Shown piece by piece: positions 34,605 to 43,033 of a DNA stretch of 64,000 nt; within the stretch, counting starts at the first letter, position 1, and every line of letters begins with the position of its first letter. The notes beneath the pieces are model-generated. The model saw only the letters and a list, made by a program, of their open reading frames with translations. It made no database searches and was not told where the DNA came from. The DNA comes from Beggiatoa leptomitoformis (GTDB lineage Bacteria > Pseudomonadota > Gammaproteobacteria > Beggiatoales > Beggiatoaceae). Made by a program: the position numbers and the translations under genes. Location: contig NZ_CP012373.2 of NCBI RefSeq assembly GCF_001305575.3, positions 2,862,261-2,926,260 of the forward strand, read 5' to 3'.

Positions 34605-36464
34605 CTAATTAAGCCATGCTTGACTGCTTTGTTGGGTCACGCAAGCGTACATCGTATCAATTGTTTTACACAGTAAAGGCGTTGTTGTGTTGGCTTGTAA
34701 TATGCCAGCATACGTGGGGTGGAGGATATAAATACTATCGTTTTCCACATGTCCTTGTTCAATTTCAAGACGTTGCTGCTCACAAGCTAGCAATGTATTT
34801 TTAATATCAACACGAGCGGCACGCCCTGCATTGAGCGTTAAACCATTTTTAGCCGCTAAATAAGCAAATGGTGCGTAATCACCAGCGGATTCGCCACAAA
34901 CATCAGGCGCACCAACCATAACAATATGTTGATAATAGGGTGCCGCTTTTTCCCATATTGGATTACTCAGCGGATTTTCCCACACAAATGTTGCATTATC
35001 TGCTTGGCGTATAATATATTTTTCATGAAAAGGCAAAAAGTCAACTAGTTGAATGACTACGATAAAACCCAGCAACACACCTGCTTTTGTAGTGGAATAA
35101 CGACGGAGGAGTAAACCAATAGAGGACAATAAAATAAAGTAATTAACAACCCAGAAAAACCGTCCTGACGATTGAAACACGTTTAACAAAAAAAGGAATT
35201 GATTATTCCATTCCCATAACACCACATCGCTCATGGTTGCTTTATTACTCAGTGCAAACAGTGTAAAACCAATGCTTAAGAGGAAAAAAGGCAGGAAAAA
35301 GCGTCTAGTAACAGATTTTATAGGAAAACGAATAAGGGCATAAATTGCCCAAACACTCAATAATATTCCGCCTACTCCAAAATAATTAAAACCTTCGTAT
35401 TGTCCCGTTGTTGCCTGTTTGATGGCAGGTAATATTAAAAATAAGCCCATTGAATCTAATGGTGCAAGCAGATTCATAGAGAAATAGCCTAAAGCAACTT
35501 GAGTAACAACGCTTTGCGTATTATGGATTAAGAAAAACCCCGCTTGCCACCATGTTAATAATACAACCCCCCCAATAAAGCCTAATTGCATAATGACTTG
35601 TAATATAGACTGATAACGCTCAAGTAATAAACGCGCATAAAACGCAACCATCATTCCAAGCACCATTACCGCTAAATACGGATGAATTAAGGCACTGATG
35701 ACCGCTAATAATAACCACCAACCTAACCAAGCATTGTTTGAATAACTATTTGTCGGCTGAATATAAAAATAAATACCCGCGAGTAATAACCAATGCGCAC
35801 AAAGGGCAACGTGTCCCATACGCATGAGTAGCACAGGACTCAATACAAACAGTGTTGCGCCAAGAACTTGCAAAAAAATATTCTGGGTAAAACGACGAAT
35901 TAACAATGTACCCAAAACACCCTGCAAGCAAAAACAAAGACATAACCAAAAACCCAAATACTGAAAATGATAAGGCAACCAATGATTAAAAGGCTTAAAT
36001 AATAACGCCATCAGTGGCACGGTATCCGCGTAACCAATGGATGAACCCGTTGGATAAATATAATGACTGATTTTACCTATCGGAAATTGCCACTCTTCCG
36101 CCCGAAAAAACTGCCACGCCAAAAAATTAAACTGCCAATCGTTGTGCATCACCCAACCAATTTGGCGCGGGTCTAAATACGCTAAGCCCAAGGTATGATT
36201 AAACAAAATAAAACCAATCATCGCACCTAATAATGAACTTAACAGCGGATGAGACAATGGACGGATAAGGGCAATACTTAAAATCAAAAATAATAAGCTT
36301 ATCAATACATAATTAAGCTGATGACTCAAAATAAAATAAACATTGGGAGATATTTGCTGATAGGGTGTAACAGTCAGCCAAATGAGGCTTAGAAGATAAG
36401 CAACCAATAAGATAAATCCTTGTTGTAACACTTGCCGCTGTTGCCCTAACATGCTTAAAACCAT
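34605..36464 (-). CDS. DUF6311 multi-pass membrane protein
   Basis: 619 residues with about 11-12 membrane helices. The first periplasmic loop reads 'HNDWQFNFLAWQFFRAEEW', followed by 'GSSIGYADTVPLMALLFKP', the marker region of DUF6311 proteins; an Asp in that loop (D128) recalls GT-C glycosyltransferases. A soluble domain of about 110 residues follows the last helix and contains 'YYQHIVMVGAPDVCGESAG'. It is probably a membrane glycosyltransferase or related polymer enzyme, but catalysis is unproven. The DUF302 protein lies 40 bases upstream on the same strand, so the two likely form an operon. No lipid-carrier or other cell-wall gene is adjacent. Confidence 0.78.
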   Translation of the reverse strand: MVLSMLGQQRQVLQQGFILLVAYLLSLIWLTVTPYQQISPNVYFILSHQLNYVLISLLFLILSIALIRPLSHPLLSSLLGAMIGFILFNHTLGLAYLDPRQIGWVMHNDWQFNFLAWQFFRAEEWQFPIGKISHYIYPTGSSIGYADTVPLMALLFKPFNHWLPYHFQYLGFWLCLCFCLQGVLGTLLIRRFTQNIFLQVLGATLFVLSPVLLMRMGHVALCAHWLLLAGIYFYIQPTNSYSNNAWLGWWLLLAVISALIHPYLAVMVLGMMVAFYARLLLERYQSILQVIMQLGFIGGVVLLTWWQAGFFLIHNTQSVVTQVALGYFSMNLLAPLDSMGLFLILPAIKQATTGQYEGFNYFGVGGILLSVWAIYALIRFPIKSVTRRFFLPFFLLSIGFTLFALSNKATMSDVVLWEWNNQFLFLLNVFQSSGRFFWVVNYFILLSSIGLLLRRYSTTKAGVLLGFIVVIQLVDFLPFHEKYIIRQADNATFVWENPLSNPIWEKAAPYYQHIVMVGAPDVCGESAGDYAPFAYLAAKNGLTLNAGRAARVDIKNTLLACEQQRLEIEQGHVENDSIYILHPTYAGILQANTTTPLLCKTIDTMYACVTQQSSQAWLN

Positions 36465-36504
36465 TATAATTTTCCCTAATATGGTTAAATCACACTACTG
36501 ATAA

Positions 36505-37164
36505 TTAACGTAATGTACCACTTGCACCCGCACCAATTATTTTTAATAAACTTTCTTGCGTACTACTGATTTGTAAACGGGTGGTTTCGTCAAGATTGTG
36601 CGCACTATGAATAAATAAATCTAAATTAACCGTTGCGAGCCATAACTGATTATTTTGGTCCTCATATAAAATAATTCGATAAGGAATTAGCACTGCATAA
36701 TCAGGATTATAATCAACCAAATTCAACGTATTTTTTAAATCCCCCAGCTCAAACACCTCTAAAAAACGAGATTCTTTCCCCAATAATTCACTAAGCTCTT
36801 TATGCAACGCATACCGTGCAACCAGTTTGATATGATTTTGTTCGGCTGCAGATTGAATTGCACGAATGGCTTCCTGAATTTTAACCCCTTGTTCAACAGG
36901 TGTTTTAACAAGAATGGCACTCACCATGTCCGAAACGAATAACTGCTCGACAAATTGACTAAAAAAGGTAATAAACCGCTCATCAAAATGCCCTGTAATA
37001 TATTGTCCTTGAATATAAAAAAACAGGCTCATACTGACAACCACTAATCCAACAAAGGTTAAGAAATTTCTAAACAGATTAAAGACAAAACGAAAAGGGC
37101 GAATAATACTAAAATTTTTATTTATAACAGGTTGTTGTGGGTAAATTATTTTTTCTTGGGTCAT
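36505..37164 (-). CDS. Membrane-anchored DUF302 protein
   Basis: 219 residues. One membrane helix (about 35-52, FLTFVGLVVVSMSLFFYI) follows a cytoplasmic leader, so the rest lies in the periplasm. The domain at about 100-195 matches DUF302: a predicted strand-helix run, then 'FLEVFELGDLKNTLNLVDYN' and 'AVLIPYRIILYED', ending in a strand with 'NQLWLATVNLDLFI'. The fold is known structurally in a few proteins but the biochemical role is not. The gene precedes the DUF6311 protein by 40 bases and is probably co-transcribed with it. Divergent from mepA. Confidence 0.72.
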   Translation of the reverse strand: MTQEKIIYPQQPVINKNFSIIRPFRFVFNLFRNFLTFVGLVVVSMSLFFYIQGQYITGHFDERFITFFSQFVEQLFVSDMVSAILVKTPVEQGVKIQEAIRAIQSAAEQNHIKLVARYALHKELSELLGKESRFLEVFELGDLKNTLNLVDYNPDYAVLIPYRIILYEDQNNQLWLATVNLDLFIHSAHNLDETTRLQISSTQESLLKIIGAGASGTLR

Positions 37165-37349
37165 GATGACTTATAAGCAGAAGGTGGTGAAAAGTGACAT
37201 TTATTATTTTTAAATTAACTGCCATTTGACGGCGACATAGTATAAATCAGGACACATTAAACAGCGCACAGTTATTCGATTTTATTTATCCATAAATTAT
37301 CGTTTAATCATAAAGATAACGACACAAGTTTCAAATAGGATACTTTTCA

Positions 37350-38153
37350 ATGATACGCATCATACTCCATAGTTTATGCCTCAGTTTTTTGTGTTATCAC
37401 CCAAACCTTTGGGCGGACAATACAGCCCCTACACAAATTTATGGAACACATGCCGCAGGATGTATTAAAAACGCCCGTATTCTCCCGCCAGAAGGCGAAG
37501 GTTATCAAGCCATTCGCTTAAGTCGCCAGCGCAATTATGCACACCCAAGCTTAATTTATTTCATTCAAACACTGGGAAAGCAAATGGCACGACAACAAAA
37601 TAGCACCTTATTCATTGGCGATATTGGACAAGAAGGAGGCGGGGCAATGTCTGGACATGGAAGCCATCAAATTGGTTTAGATGTCGATATCCTCTTTTTA
37701 CAACCCGCCAATTCACACCTGCTAAGCGTTGCTGAAAGAGAAAAAATCAACCCCATTTCTATGCTCACCAATAATCAAACAGAAATAGACACAAAACGTT
37801 GGCGACCTGTGCATGACAGCATGTTACAACTTGCCGCAGAAAATTCGCCTGTAGAACGGATTTTTGTTAATCCCGTGATTAAAAAATACCTATGCACACA
37901 ATACCCACAAGCCGCATGGCAAGCAAAAATTCGCCCTTGGTGGGGACATGATGGACATTTTCACGTCCGCCTTCGCTGTCCGTCTGATAGTCCGCACTGC
38001 GTTATGGCAACCCCGTTGCCCGCCAATAATGGATGTGGAACAGAACTAGACTGGTGGTTTAGTGCGGATGCTAACAAATCCGCCCAACAAAAATATGATA
38101 AATCCAAACCCAAAAAACCCCGCGTTTTACCTACGGAATGTAGTGTGCAGTAA
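37350..38153 (+). CDS. mepA: Penicillin-insensitive murein endopeptidase
   Basis: 267 residues, close to E. coli MepA. A signal peptide (about 1-22) precedes the LAS metallopeptidase domain. Zinc ligands are in 'GHGSHQIGLDVDI' and 'HDGHFHVRLRCP', and cysteines in the conserved places (for example HAAGCIK and KYLCTQYP) are expected to form disulfides. The enzyme cuts D-Ala-mDAP and mDAP-mDAP crosslinks in the periplasm. AGGA precedes the ATG. It shares the D,D-endopeptidase activity of PBP4 encoded at 24 kb. Divergent from the DUF302 gene, with no clear promoter seen. Confidence 0.93.
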   Translation: MIRIILHSLCLSFLCYHPNLWADNTAPTQIYGTHAAGCIKNARILPPEGEGYQAIRLSRQRNYAHPSLIYFIQTLGKQMARQQNSTLFIGDIGQEGGGAMSGHGSHQIGLDVDILFLQPANSHLLSVAEREKINPISMLTNNQTEIDTKRWRPVHDSMLQLAAENSPVERIFVNPVIKKYLCTQYPQAAWQAKIRPWWGHDGHFHVRLRCPSDSPHCVMATPLPANNGCGTELDWWFSADANKSAQQKYDKSKPKKPRVLPTECSVQ

Positions 38154-38246
38154 AAACTGCCCATAATTCCGATATAATACGCAAAATCCAACGAGCGAAT
38201 AGTATTTACTATAATGCTCATGTTTTACCTAACTTAATTAACTTGT

Positions 38247-39890
38247 ATGCTCCTCATCGAAGTTATTATTCTCCTGCTTTTAGCCATCGTGATACTCATC
38301 GCGATATTTGGCAAATACCTAACGACACCCTACCCTATCCTACTCGTCATTGGTGGCTTAGTGCTTGGATTAGTCCCCGTTTTACCAAAACTAGAACTAG
38401 ACCCACACTTTGTTTTTCTCTGCTTCCTCCCCCCCCTACTATATTCAGCCGCCTTATTCACCTCATGGCGTGAATTTAAAGCCGATATTCACCACATCAG
38501 CTCACTTGCATTCGGATTAGTCTTTGCGACCACCTTTGGCGTTGCCTTTATCGCACACTACACCATACCCGAATTAACATGGACAGCCGCGCTAGTACTT
38601 GGGGCCATTGTTTCCCCACCCGATGCAGTTGCCGCTACCAGCATTACACAACGGCTTAATGTCCACCCACGTTTAGTCGCTATTTTAGAAGGAGAAAGCC
38701 TAATCAATGATGCAAGCGGTTTAATTGCCTATCGCTTTGCTGTTGCAGCCGTTGTTACAGGAACATTTTCCTTTTGGTCAGCCAGTTTACAATTTATAAC
38801 CGTCAGTGTTGGTGGCATCCTACTCGGGTTAGGCATGGGTTGGATATTAGCAAATATTCAAAAACGTCTAAACGACCCCCCTGTACAAATCACACTCTCC
38901 CTGCTCACCCCCTTTATTGTTTACTTAGGCGCGGAAGAACTACACCTCTCAGGCGTGTTAGCGACCGTTGCGACAGGTATGTACATAGGCAGACACTCCT
39001 CAGAATTTCTCTCGCCCGTCACCCGCTTACAACTGGTTGCCGTCTGGCAAACTGTTATTTTTGTTTTAAATGGATTTGTTTTTATTATTATTGGCTTACA
39101 ACTCCCCTTTATTTTAGAAAACATCCTCAAAGAAAAATCCCTCAGCACCCTACTATGGCAAGCAAGTTTAATTAGCATTGCCGTTATCGCCATACGCCTA
39201 CTTTGGGTTTTCCCCTCCGCCTACTTCCCACAACTACTAGGTCATTTTATCCCCTGCCTACGTAAAGATACCCCACCACCGCCTTGGGAAGCCGTCCTCA
39301 TGGTTGGCTGGTCAGGGATGCGTGGCATTGTATCGCTAGGTGCGGCACTGGCTATTCCCCTCTACACAATAGATAACCAACTTTTTCCTGCCCGCGATTT
39401 AATTATTTTTCTCACCTTTTGCGTTATTTTCTCAACCCTCGTACTACAAGGGCTAACCCTACCCGCTTTAATCCGCTGGCTAGGTGTAACCGATGATGGA
39501 GAAGCAACAAAAGAAGAAATGCACGCACGTATCAAAGGCTTACAAGCAGGGATTGCACGCATTGACGAACTCGTTGCCATGGAAATGACACATGTACCCT
39601 ATGAAAAAATTGCCTATGTTCGCCACTGGTATGAAGACCGCATTAACCGCTACACAGCACACCTAGAAGGCAACCATAATGAAAAGCAAAGTCAAATAGA
39701 TAAAGCCGTTGCCACCCTACAACAAGAGGCTTTAAAATCAACACGACGTACCATTATTGAATTACGGAATCAAGACAAACTAAGTGACGAAGGACTACGC
39801 AAGATTCAACACCAATTAGACCTTGTAGAATCACATATTCACCATGATATTGTCGCGTTAGAACACTCTTTACAACTGAAAGAATCTTGA
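38247..39890 (+). CDS. CPA1-family Na+/H+ antiporter
   Basis: 547 residues with about 12-13 membrane helices across the first 410 residues and a cytoplasmic tail of about 130. The ion site appears as 'GAIVSPPDAVAATSI' and 'EGESLINDASGLIAYRFA', the ND motif of NhaP/YjcE-type antiporters. The arginine-containing segment 'GWSGMRGIVSLGAALAIPL' is another family mark. The tail contains charged helices such as 'IKGLQAGIARIDELVAMEM'. It exchanges Na+ (or K+) for H+ at the inner membrane and helps control pH and salt. No good ribosome site precedes the ATG at 38247, so translation may be weak. A palindromic repeat and terminator follow. Confidence 0.92.
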   Translation: MLLIEVIILLLLAIVILIAIFGKYLTTPYPILLVIGGLVLGLVPVLPKLELDPHFVFLCFLPPLLYSAALFTSWREFKADIHHISSLAFGLVFATTFGVAFIAHYTIPELTWTAALVLGAIVSPPDAVAATSITQRLNVHPRLVAILEGESLINDASGLIAYRFAVAAVVTGTFSFWSASLQFITVSVGGILLGLGMGWILANIQKRLNDPPVQITLSLLTPFIVYLGAEELHLSGVLATVATGMYIGRHSSEFLSPVTRLQLVAVWQTVIFVLNGFVFIIIGLQLPFILENILKEKSLSTLLWQASLISIAVIAIRLLWVFPSAYFPQLLGHFIPCLRKDTPPPPWEAVLMVGWSGMRGIVSLGAALAIPLYTIDNQLFPARDLIIFLTFCVIFSTLVLQGLTLPALIRWLGVTDDGEATKEEMHARIKGLQAGIARIDELVAMEMTHVPYEKIAYVRHWYEDRINRYTAHLEGNHNEKQSQIDKAVATLQQEALKSTRRTIIELRNQDKLSDEGLRKIQHQLDLVESHIHHDIVALEHSLQLKES

Positions 39891-39895
39891 TGCGT

Positions 39896-39948
39896 TTGTA
39901 GGGGCGATTCTACCCGCTTAACTGCTAAGACAAGCCCCTACGTTTTTT
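39896..39948 (+). terminator. GTAGGGGC palindrome with T run
   Basis: GTAGGGGC (39898-39905) and GCCCCTAC (39934-39941) enclose a 28-nt loop and are followed by GTTTTTT. The 'GTAGGGGCGA...CCCCTAC' form is like dispersed palindromic repeats in many genomes, so it may be a repeat that also acts as terminator for the antiporter gene. Confidence 0.6.
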
Positions 39949-39967
39949 CTACCCGAGAAAACACCTT

Positions 39968-40492
39968 ATGCCTGACACACCAAAAGAACGCCTATTTTTT
40001 GCCCTATTTCCACCGCCTGAAATCCGTGACCAAATTGTTAAACTAACGCGCCCCCTTATCCAACCCAACACAGGCATAGAACTGCAAGCCACTGATTTAC
40101 ATATCACCCTGATTTTTATTGGCGAAACAGAAACCCAACACAAATCCTGTATAACACAAATAGCCGATGGCATTCGTGCAACCCCGTTCACCTTAACACT
40201 AGAAACCCTTGGCTACTGGGAAAAGCCCCGCATACTCTGGCTTGCACCGCAACCCTCACCCGACTTACACCAACTAGTAAACCAACTCACACAACAACTA
40301 AGCACTTGCGGTTATCAAGCGGAATTACGCCCTTATCAAGCACACATTAGCCTATTACGTAAAGCCTCCCCACTCACAACCTACCCGCCAATTCCCCCGC
40401 TCGCATGGACAGTTGACGCATTTTGTCTAGCGCGGTCAATACCACACTCACAAGAAAATCGTTATGAAATTATTCAACGTTGGCTATTTTAA
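39968..40492 (+). CDS. thpR: RNA 2',3'-cyclic phosphodiesterase
   Basis: 174 residues of the 2H phosphoesterase family (ThpR/LigT). Both catalytic H-x-T/S motifs are present: HIT in 'LQATDLHITLIFIG' and HIS in 'YQAHISLLRKA'. The opening 'RLFFALFPPPEIRDQI'-type block also fits (here ERLFFALFPPPEIRDQI). The enzyme opens 2',3'-cyclic phosphates at RNA ends to a 2'-phosphomonoester. It lacks any targeting signal, so it works in the cytoplasm. The last 29 bases overlap the start of the nuclease-like lipoprotein gene in another frame, suggesting translational coupling. Confidence 0.9.
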   Translation: MPDTPKERLFFALFPPPEIRDQIVKLTRPLIQPNTGIELQATDLHITLIFIGETETQHKSCITQIADGIRATPFTLTLETLGYWEKPRILWLAPQPSPDLHQLVNQLTQQLSTCGYQAELRPYQAHISLLRKASPLTTYPPIPPLAWTVDAFCLARSIPHSQENRYEIIQRWLF

Positions 40493-40994
40493 TCAACAAA
40501 ACATCCTACTAAAACTAACACTTTTAACCAGTTGTCTAGTTTTCTCTGCCTGCCAAAGCAGCGCGGTTAAAAGCAGCGGCACAGCAACAGGGATTAGCGC
40601 GCGGGTTTTTACCATAGAAAGCGGTGACACACTCACACTACTAGACAGCAAAAACAAACTACTAACCGCTCGTTTAGCCGAAATAGACGCACCAGAAAAC
40701 GCACAAGCATTAGGCATGGCAGCAAAACAAAACCTATTCAATCTCACCTTTGACAAAACAGTACAAGTGATTATTGAAAAAACCGAAGCTCGCCAAGTCA
40801 TTGCAAGAATTTACGTCAACAAAACAGACCTGAGTACAGAACAGGTTAAAAAAGGATTAGCATGGGTTCTCACCACATCAACCGATAAAAACCTACAAAC
40901 GTTAGAAAAAACCGCGCGTTCAAAAAAACTGGGATTATGGGCAGCCGCAAACCCCATTCCACCGTGGGAATATCGAGCGGGGAAAAAACGTTAG
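40464..40994 (+). CDS. Thermonuclease-like lipoprotein
   Basis: 176 residues. A signal sequence ends in the lipobox F-S-A-C with Cys30 as the lipid site. The staphylococcal-nuclease fold follows: 'VFTIESGDTLTLLDSKN', 'ARLAEIDAPENAQALG' (the R and E/D active-site strand), 'RQVIARIYVN' and a C-terminal 'SKKLGLWAAANPIPPWEYR'. The Asp-x-Asp calcium site is reduced (ESGDT), so activity should be tested. It is predicted to sit in the outer membrane, facing the periplasm or outside, and to hydrolyse nucleic acids. It overlaps the end of thpR by 29 bases. Coupling of an RNA-end enzyme and an exported nuclease is unusual. Confidence 0.83.
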   Translation: MKLFNVGYFNQQNILLKLTLLTSCLVFSACQSSAVKSSGTATGISARVFTIESGDTLTLLDSKNKLLTARLAEIDAPENAQALGMAAKQNLFNLTFDKTVQVIIEKTEARQVIARIYVNKTDLSTEQVKKGLAWVLTTSTDKNLQTLEKTARSKKLGLWAAANPIPPWEYRAGKKR

Positions 40995-41397
40995 TTTGTT
41001 AGAATCTGAATTTTCAGAGGTTTTAGTCTATGTAGCCAGTACAGAATGCGTTATGACACGAAAGAATGCACCTAACACCCCATGCTTACTTTAACTTTAA
41101 ATAAGCAACCTTATAGATTGATTAGAATAAATGCGTGAACTGATTCAGGTTTACGTATCCCATCAATAACAGTAAGAACAGTTGTTTGGCTTCCTTGCTG
41201 TGAGGAGTGATGTAACAACCCAATCATTCAAATTTCTCAAATGAATTCTTTAAGCATTTATTGAATAGAGAAAATATCTATTACTTCCTAGATTTACTAC
41301 AACAAGGTTATTAGAAAGAAAATAGCACGTATAGCCCATTTCCCCATTGACAACGGTCGCTTATAATACAAAAACTTAAAAAAATTGGGGGAATGCG
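40995..41397. other. 403-base intergenic region ahead of the NTPase locus
   Basis: The only frame of note is a 38-codon minus-strand ORF at 41111-41227 whose peptide (ending KPESVHAFILINL) I cannot relate to any family; it could be a relic. A TATAAT hexamer at 41362-41367 lies 30 bases ahead of the first NTPase gene and may be its -10 box, but no -35 fits. No RNA gene is seen. Confidence 0.4.
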
Positions 41398-43014
41398 ATG
41401 AACGAGGATAATAAACGTCTGCTATTGGAAAAAATTGTCTCGTTAGAAAAAGCACTTATTCTAGAAACAGACCCTGCTGAGCGATTTAAATTAAACCATC
41501 AAATTAAAGGGTGTAAACAACAGCTTTTAGAATTAAATTCTGCTATCGACGACAACCCTTCAATTGATATAAAAATCACCATTGGCACAGCAGATACCCG
41601 CCCTATAAAGCAACAGATTGAAGCAGATAAAAAAGCACGCTTAGACACTCTTAGAAAAGGACAAAATCCTTACCCTTCTTCTTATAACGCCTTGCCCGTA
41701 CAATCCCCTGTTTTTGTAGGACGAGATGAGGAAATTACCAATATTTACGCCCGATATAACAAGGCAGATAAACCCGCTTGTATTAGTATCATTGGAGAAA
41801 GACGAATTGGTAAAACCTCCTTACTCAATCAAATTATTCATTATTTAAGCCGATTAGAAAAATTAGTCTTAATCTCTTTTTCAGCCCAAGCATGGAAACC
41901 TAACACAGAAAACGATTTCTTTGCAGGATTACAACGCTGTTTATACTCTAATTTTAAAGAAAACAATTCCCAACCATGTTTTAGCAATTTCTTAAACGAA
42001 AAAGCAAAACATGGCTATCAATTTTTATTAGTTATTGATGAATTTGAAGCATTTTGTGAAAACACTTTTGTCAATGCGCAGTTTTTAGGGAAATTACGTG
42101 CATTATCAGAAAATGATGATTACAAACTAGGCTATTTATTAAGTAGTAAAGTCAGTCTAAGTGATTTAGCAACACAGCATAAAACAGAATCTTCTTCTTT
42201 TCATAATGTTTTTTATTCTCAAGTTATTAGTCTATTAAAAACACAAAATGTGCAAATTCTCACACAAACAATTTGGCAACATAGCACGGATAAGCCATTG
42301 CCTAATGAAGTAAACATCCAACAATATGCAGGAGAACACCCCTTATTATTGCAATTAATTTTACGGCAATTATGGCAAGATGCTGATGCGGAGAGTGCAA
42401 CTAACGAGAATCAATTAAAAATACAATGTAATGAGATTTTTAAAGGCTTATGGGAGCGACGGACAGAAGCAGAAAAAAACTTACTGATTTTAATTGCACG
42501 GAGAGAAAAATCGGGAAATTCTTATTTAATAGGAGAACTTCAACAGCGTGGCTTATTATTACTAAACAATCAATTATTTAGTAGCCAATTTAGTATATTC
42601 ATCTTAGAACAGCCTGAAGCGACACAAACAATGCAAAAAGAAACTGAAGTTGAGATAAGCAAGGAGAAGGAGAAAACCATGAAAACGGCACTTACTGTAT
42701 TACATGAAGCTATTACTCAAGTACCTGCTGTTAAGTATGCATTAGGGATTGTAGGCATTGCCGCAGCAGTTGCAATTATTCAATTGTTTCTAAAAGATTT
42801 ACGTATTGCTTTAATAAGCGTTATGCTAATGTTGATTTTTATGGGTTTTTTGTTTTTATTTGCCAAGTTAGGCGATACAATTCCAGCAAAGGCTAAAAAC
42901 GTTTTTATTTGGTTTATTTTACTTTTATTTATAACAAGTTGTGTTTTTTTAACCACTTCCGTATTTTTTGATATACCAATGCCTTTAAAAACATTAATGC
43001 TAAAACCCCTTTAA
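41398..43014 (+). CDS. P-loop NTPase with coiled-coil N-terminus and C-terminal membrane helices
   Basis: 538 residues. An N-terminal charged coiled-coil (about 1-50, with 'LLEKIVSLEKALILETDP') resembles an effector-associated adaptor domain. The ATPase starts at 'SPVFVGRDEEITNIYARY' and has Walker A GERRIGKT (133-140) and Walker B LLVIDE (210-215), so it belongs to the AAA/STAND-like class. A winged-helix-like part follows (near 'LIARREKSGNSYLIGELQQR'), and three membrane helices end the protein (about 445-465, 468-490, 500-522). No enzyme effector is seen; the membrane segments may be the effector. The next gene, 19 bases on, codes for a related NTPase with 'GQRRIGKTSLLNQ' where this has 'GERRIGKTSLLNQ', and both have 'AQAW' shortly after. 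A GGGGGAA ribosome site precedes the ATG. Function unknown; conflict or signalling is inferred. Confidence 0.75.
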   Translation: MNEDNKRLLLEKIVSLEKALILETDPAERFKLNHQIKGCKQQLLELNSAIDDNPSIDIKITIGTADTRPIKQQIEADKKARLDTLRKGQNPYPSSYNALPVQSPVFVGRDEEITNIYARYNKADKPACISIIGERRIGKTSLLNQIIHYLSRLEKLVLISFSAQAWKPNTENDFFAGLQRCLYSNFKENNSQPCFSNFLNEKAKHGYQFLLVIDEFEAFCENTFVNAQFLGKLRALSENDDYKLGYLLSSKVSLSDLATQHKTESSSFHNVFYSQVISLLKTQNVQILTQTIWQHSTDKPLPNEVNIQQYAGEHPLLLQLILRQLWQDADAESATNENQLKIQCNEIFKGLWERRTEAEKNLLILIARREKSGNSYLIGELQQRGLLLLNNQLFSSQFSIFILEQPEATQTMQKETEVEISKEKEKTMKTALTVLHEAITQVPAVKYALGIVGIAAAVAIIQLFLKDLRIALISVMLMLIFMGFLFLFAKLGDTIPAKAKNVFIWFILLLFITSCVFLTTSVFFDIPMPLKTLMLKPL

Positions 43015-43033
43015 AATCTATTTTATTTGGATA

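Noticed and set aside
41111-41227. 38-codon minus-strand ORF upstream of the NTPase pair
   Set aside because: Plausible composition and an ATG, but no clear ribosome site and no family. It is only mentioned in the entry for that gap.
41341-41367. TTGACA at 41347 with TATAAT at 41362 as a promoter of the NTPase pair
   Set aside because: The spacer would be only 9 nt, far too short for a sigma-70 promoter; only the TATAAT box is noted.
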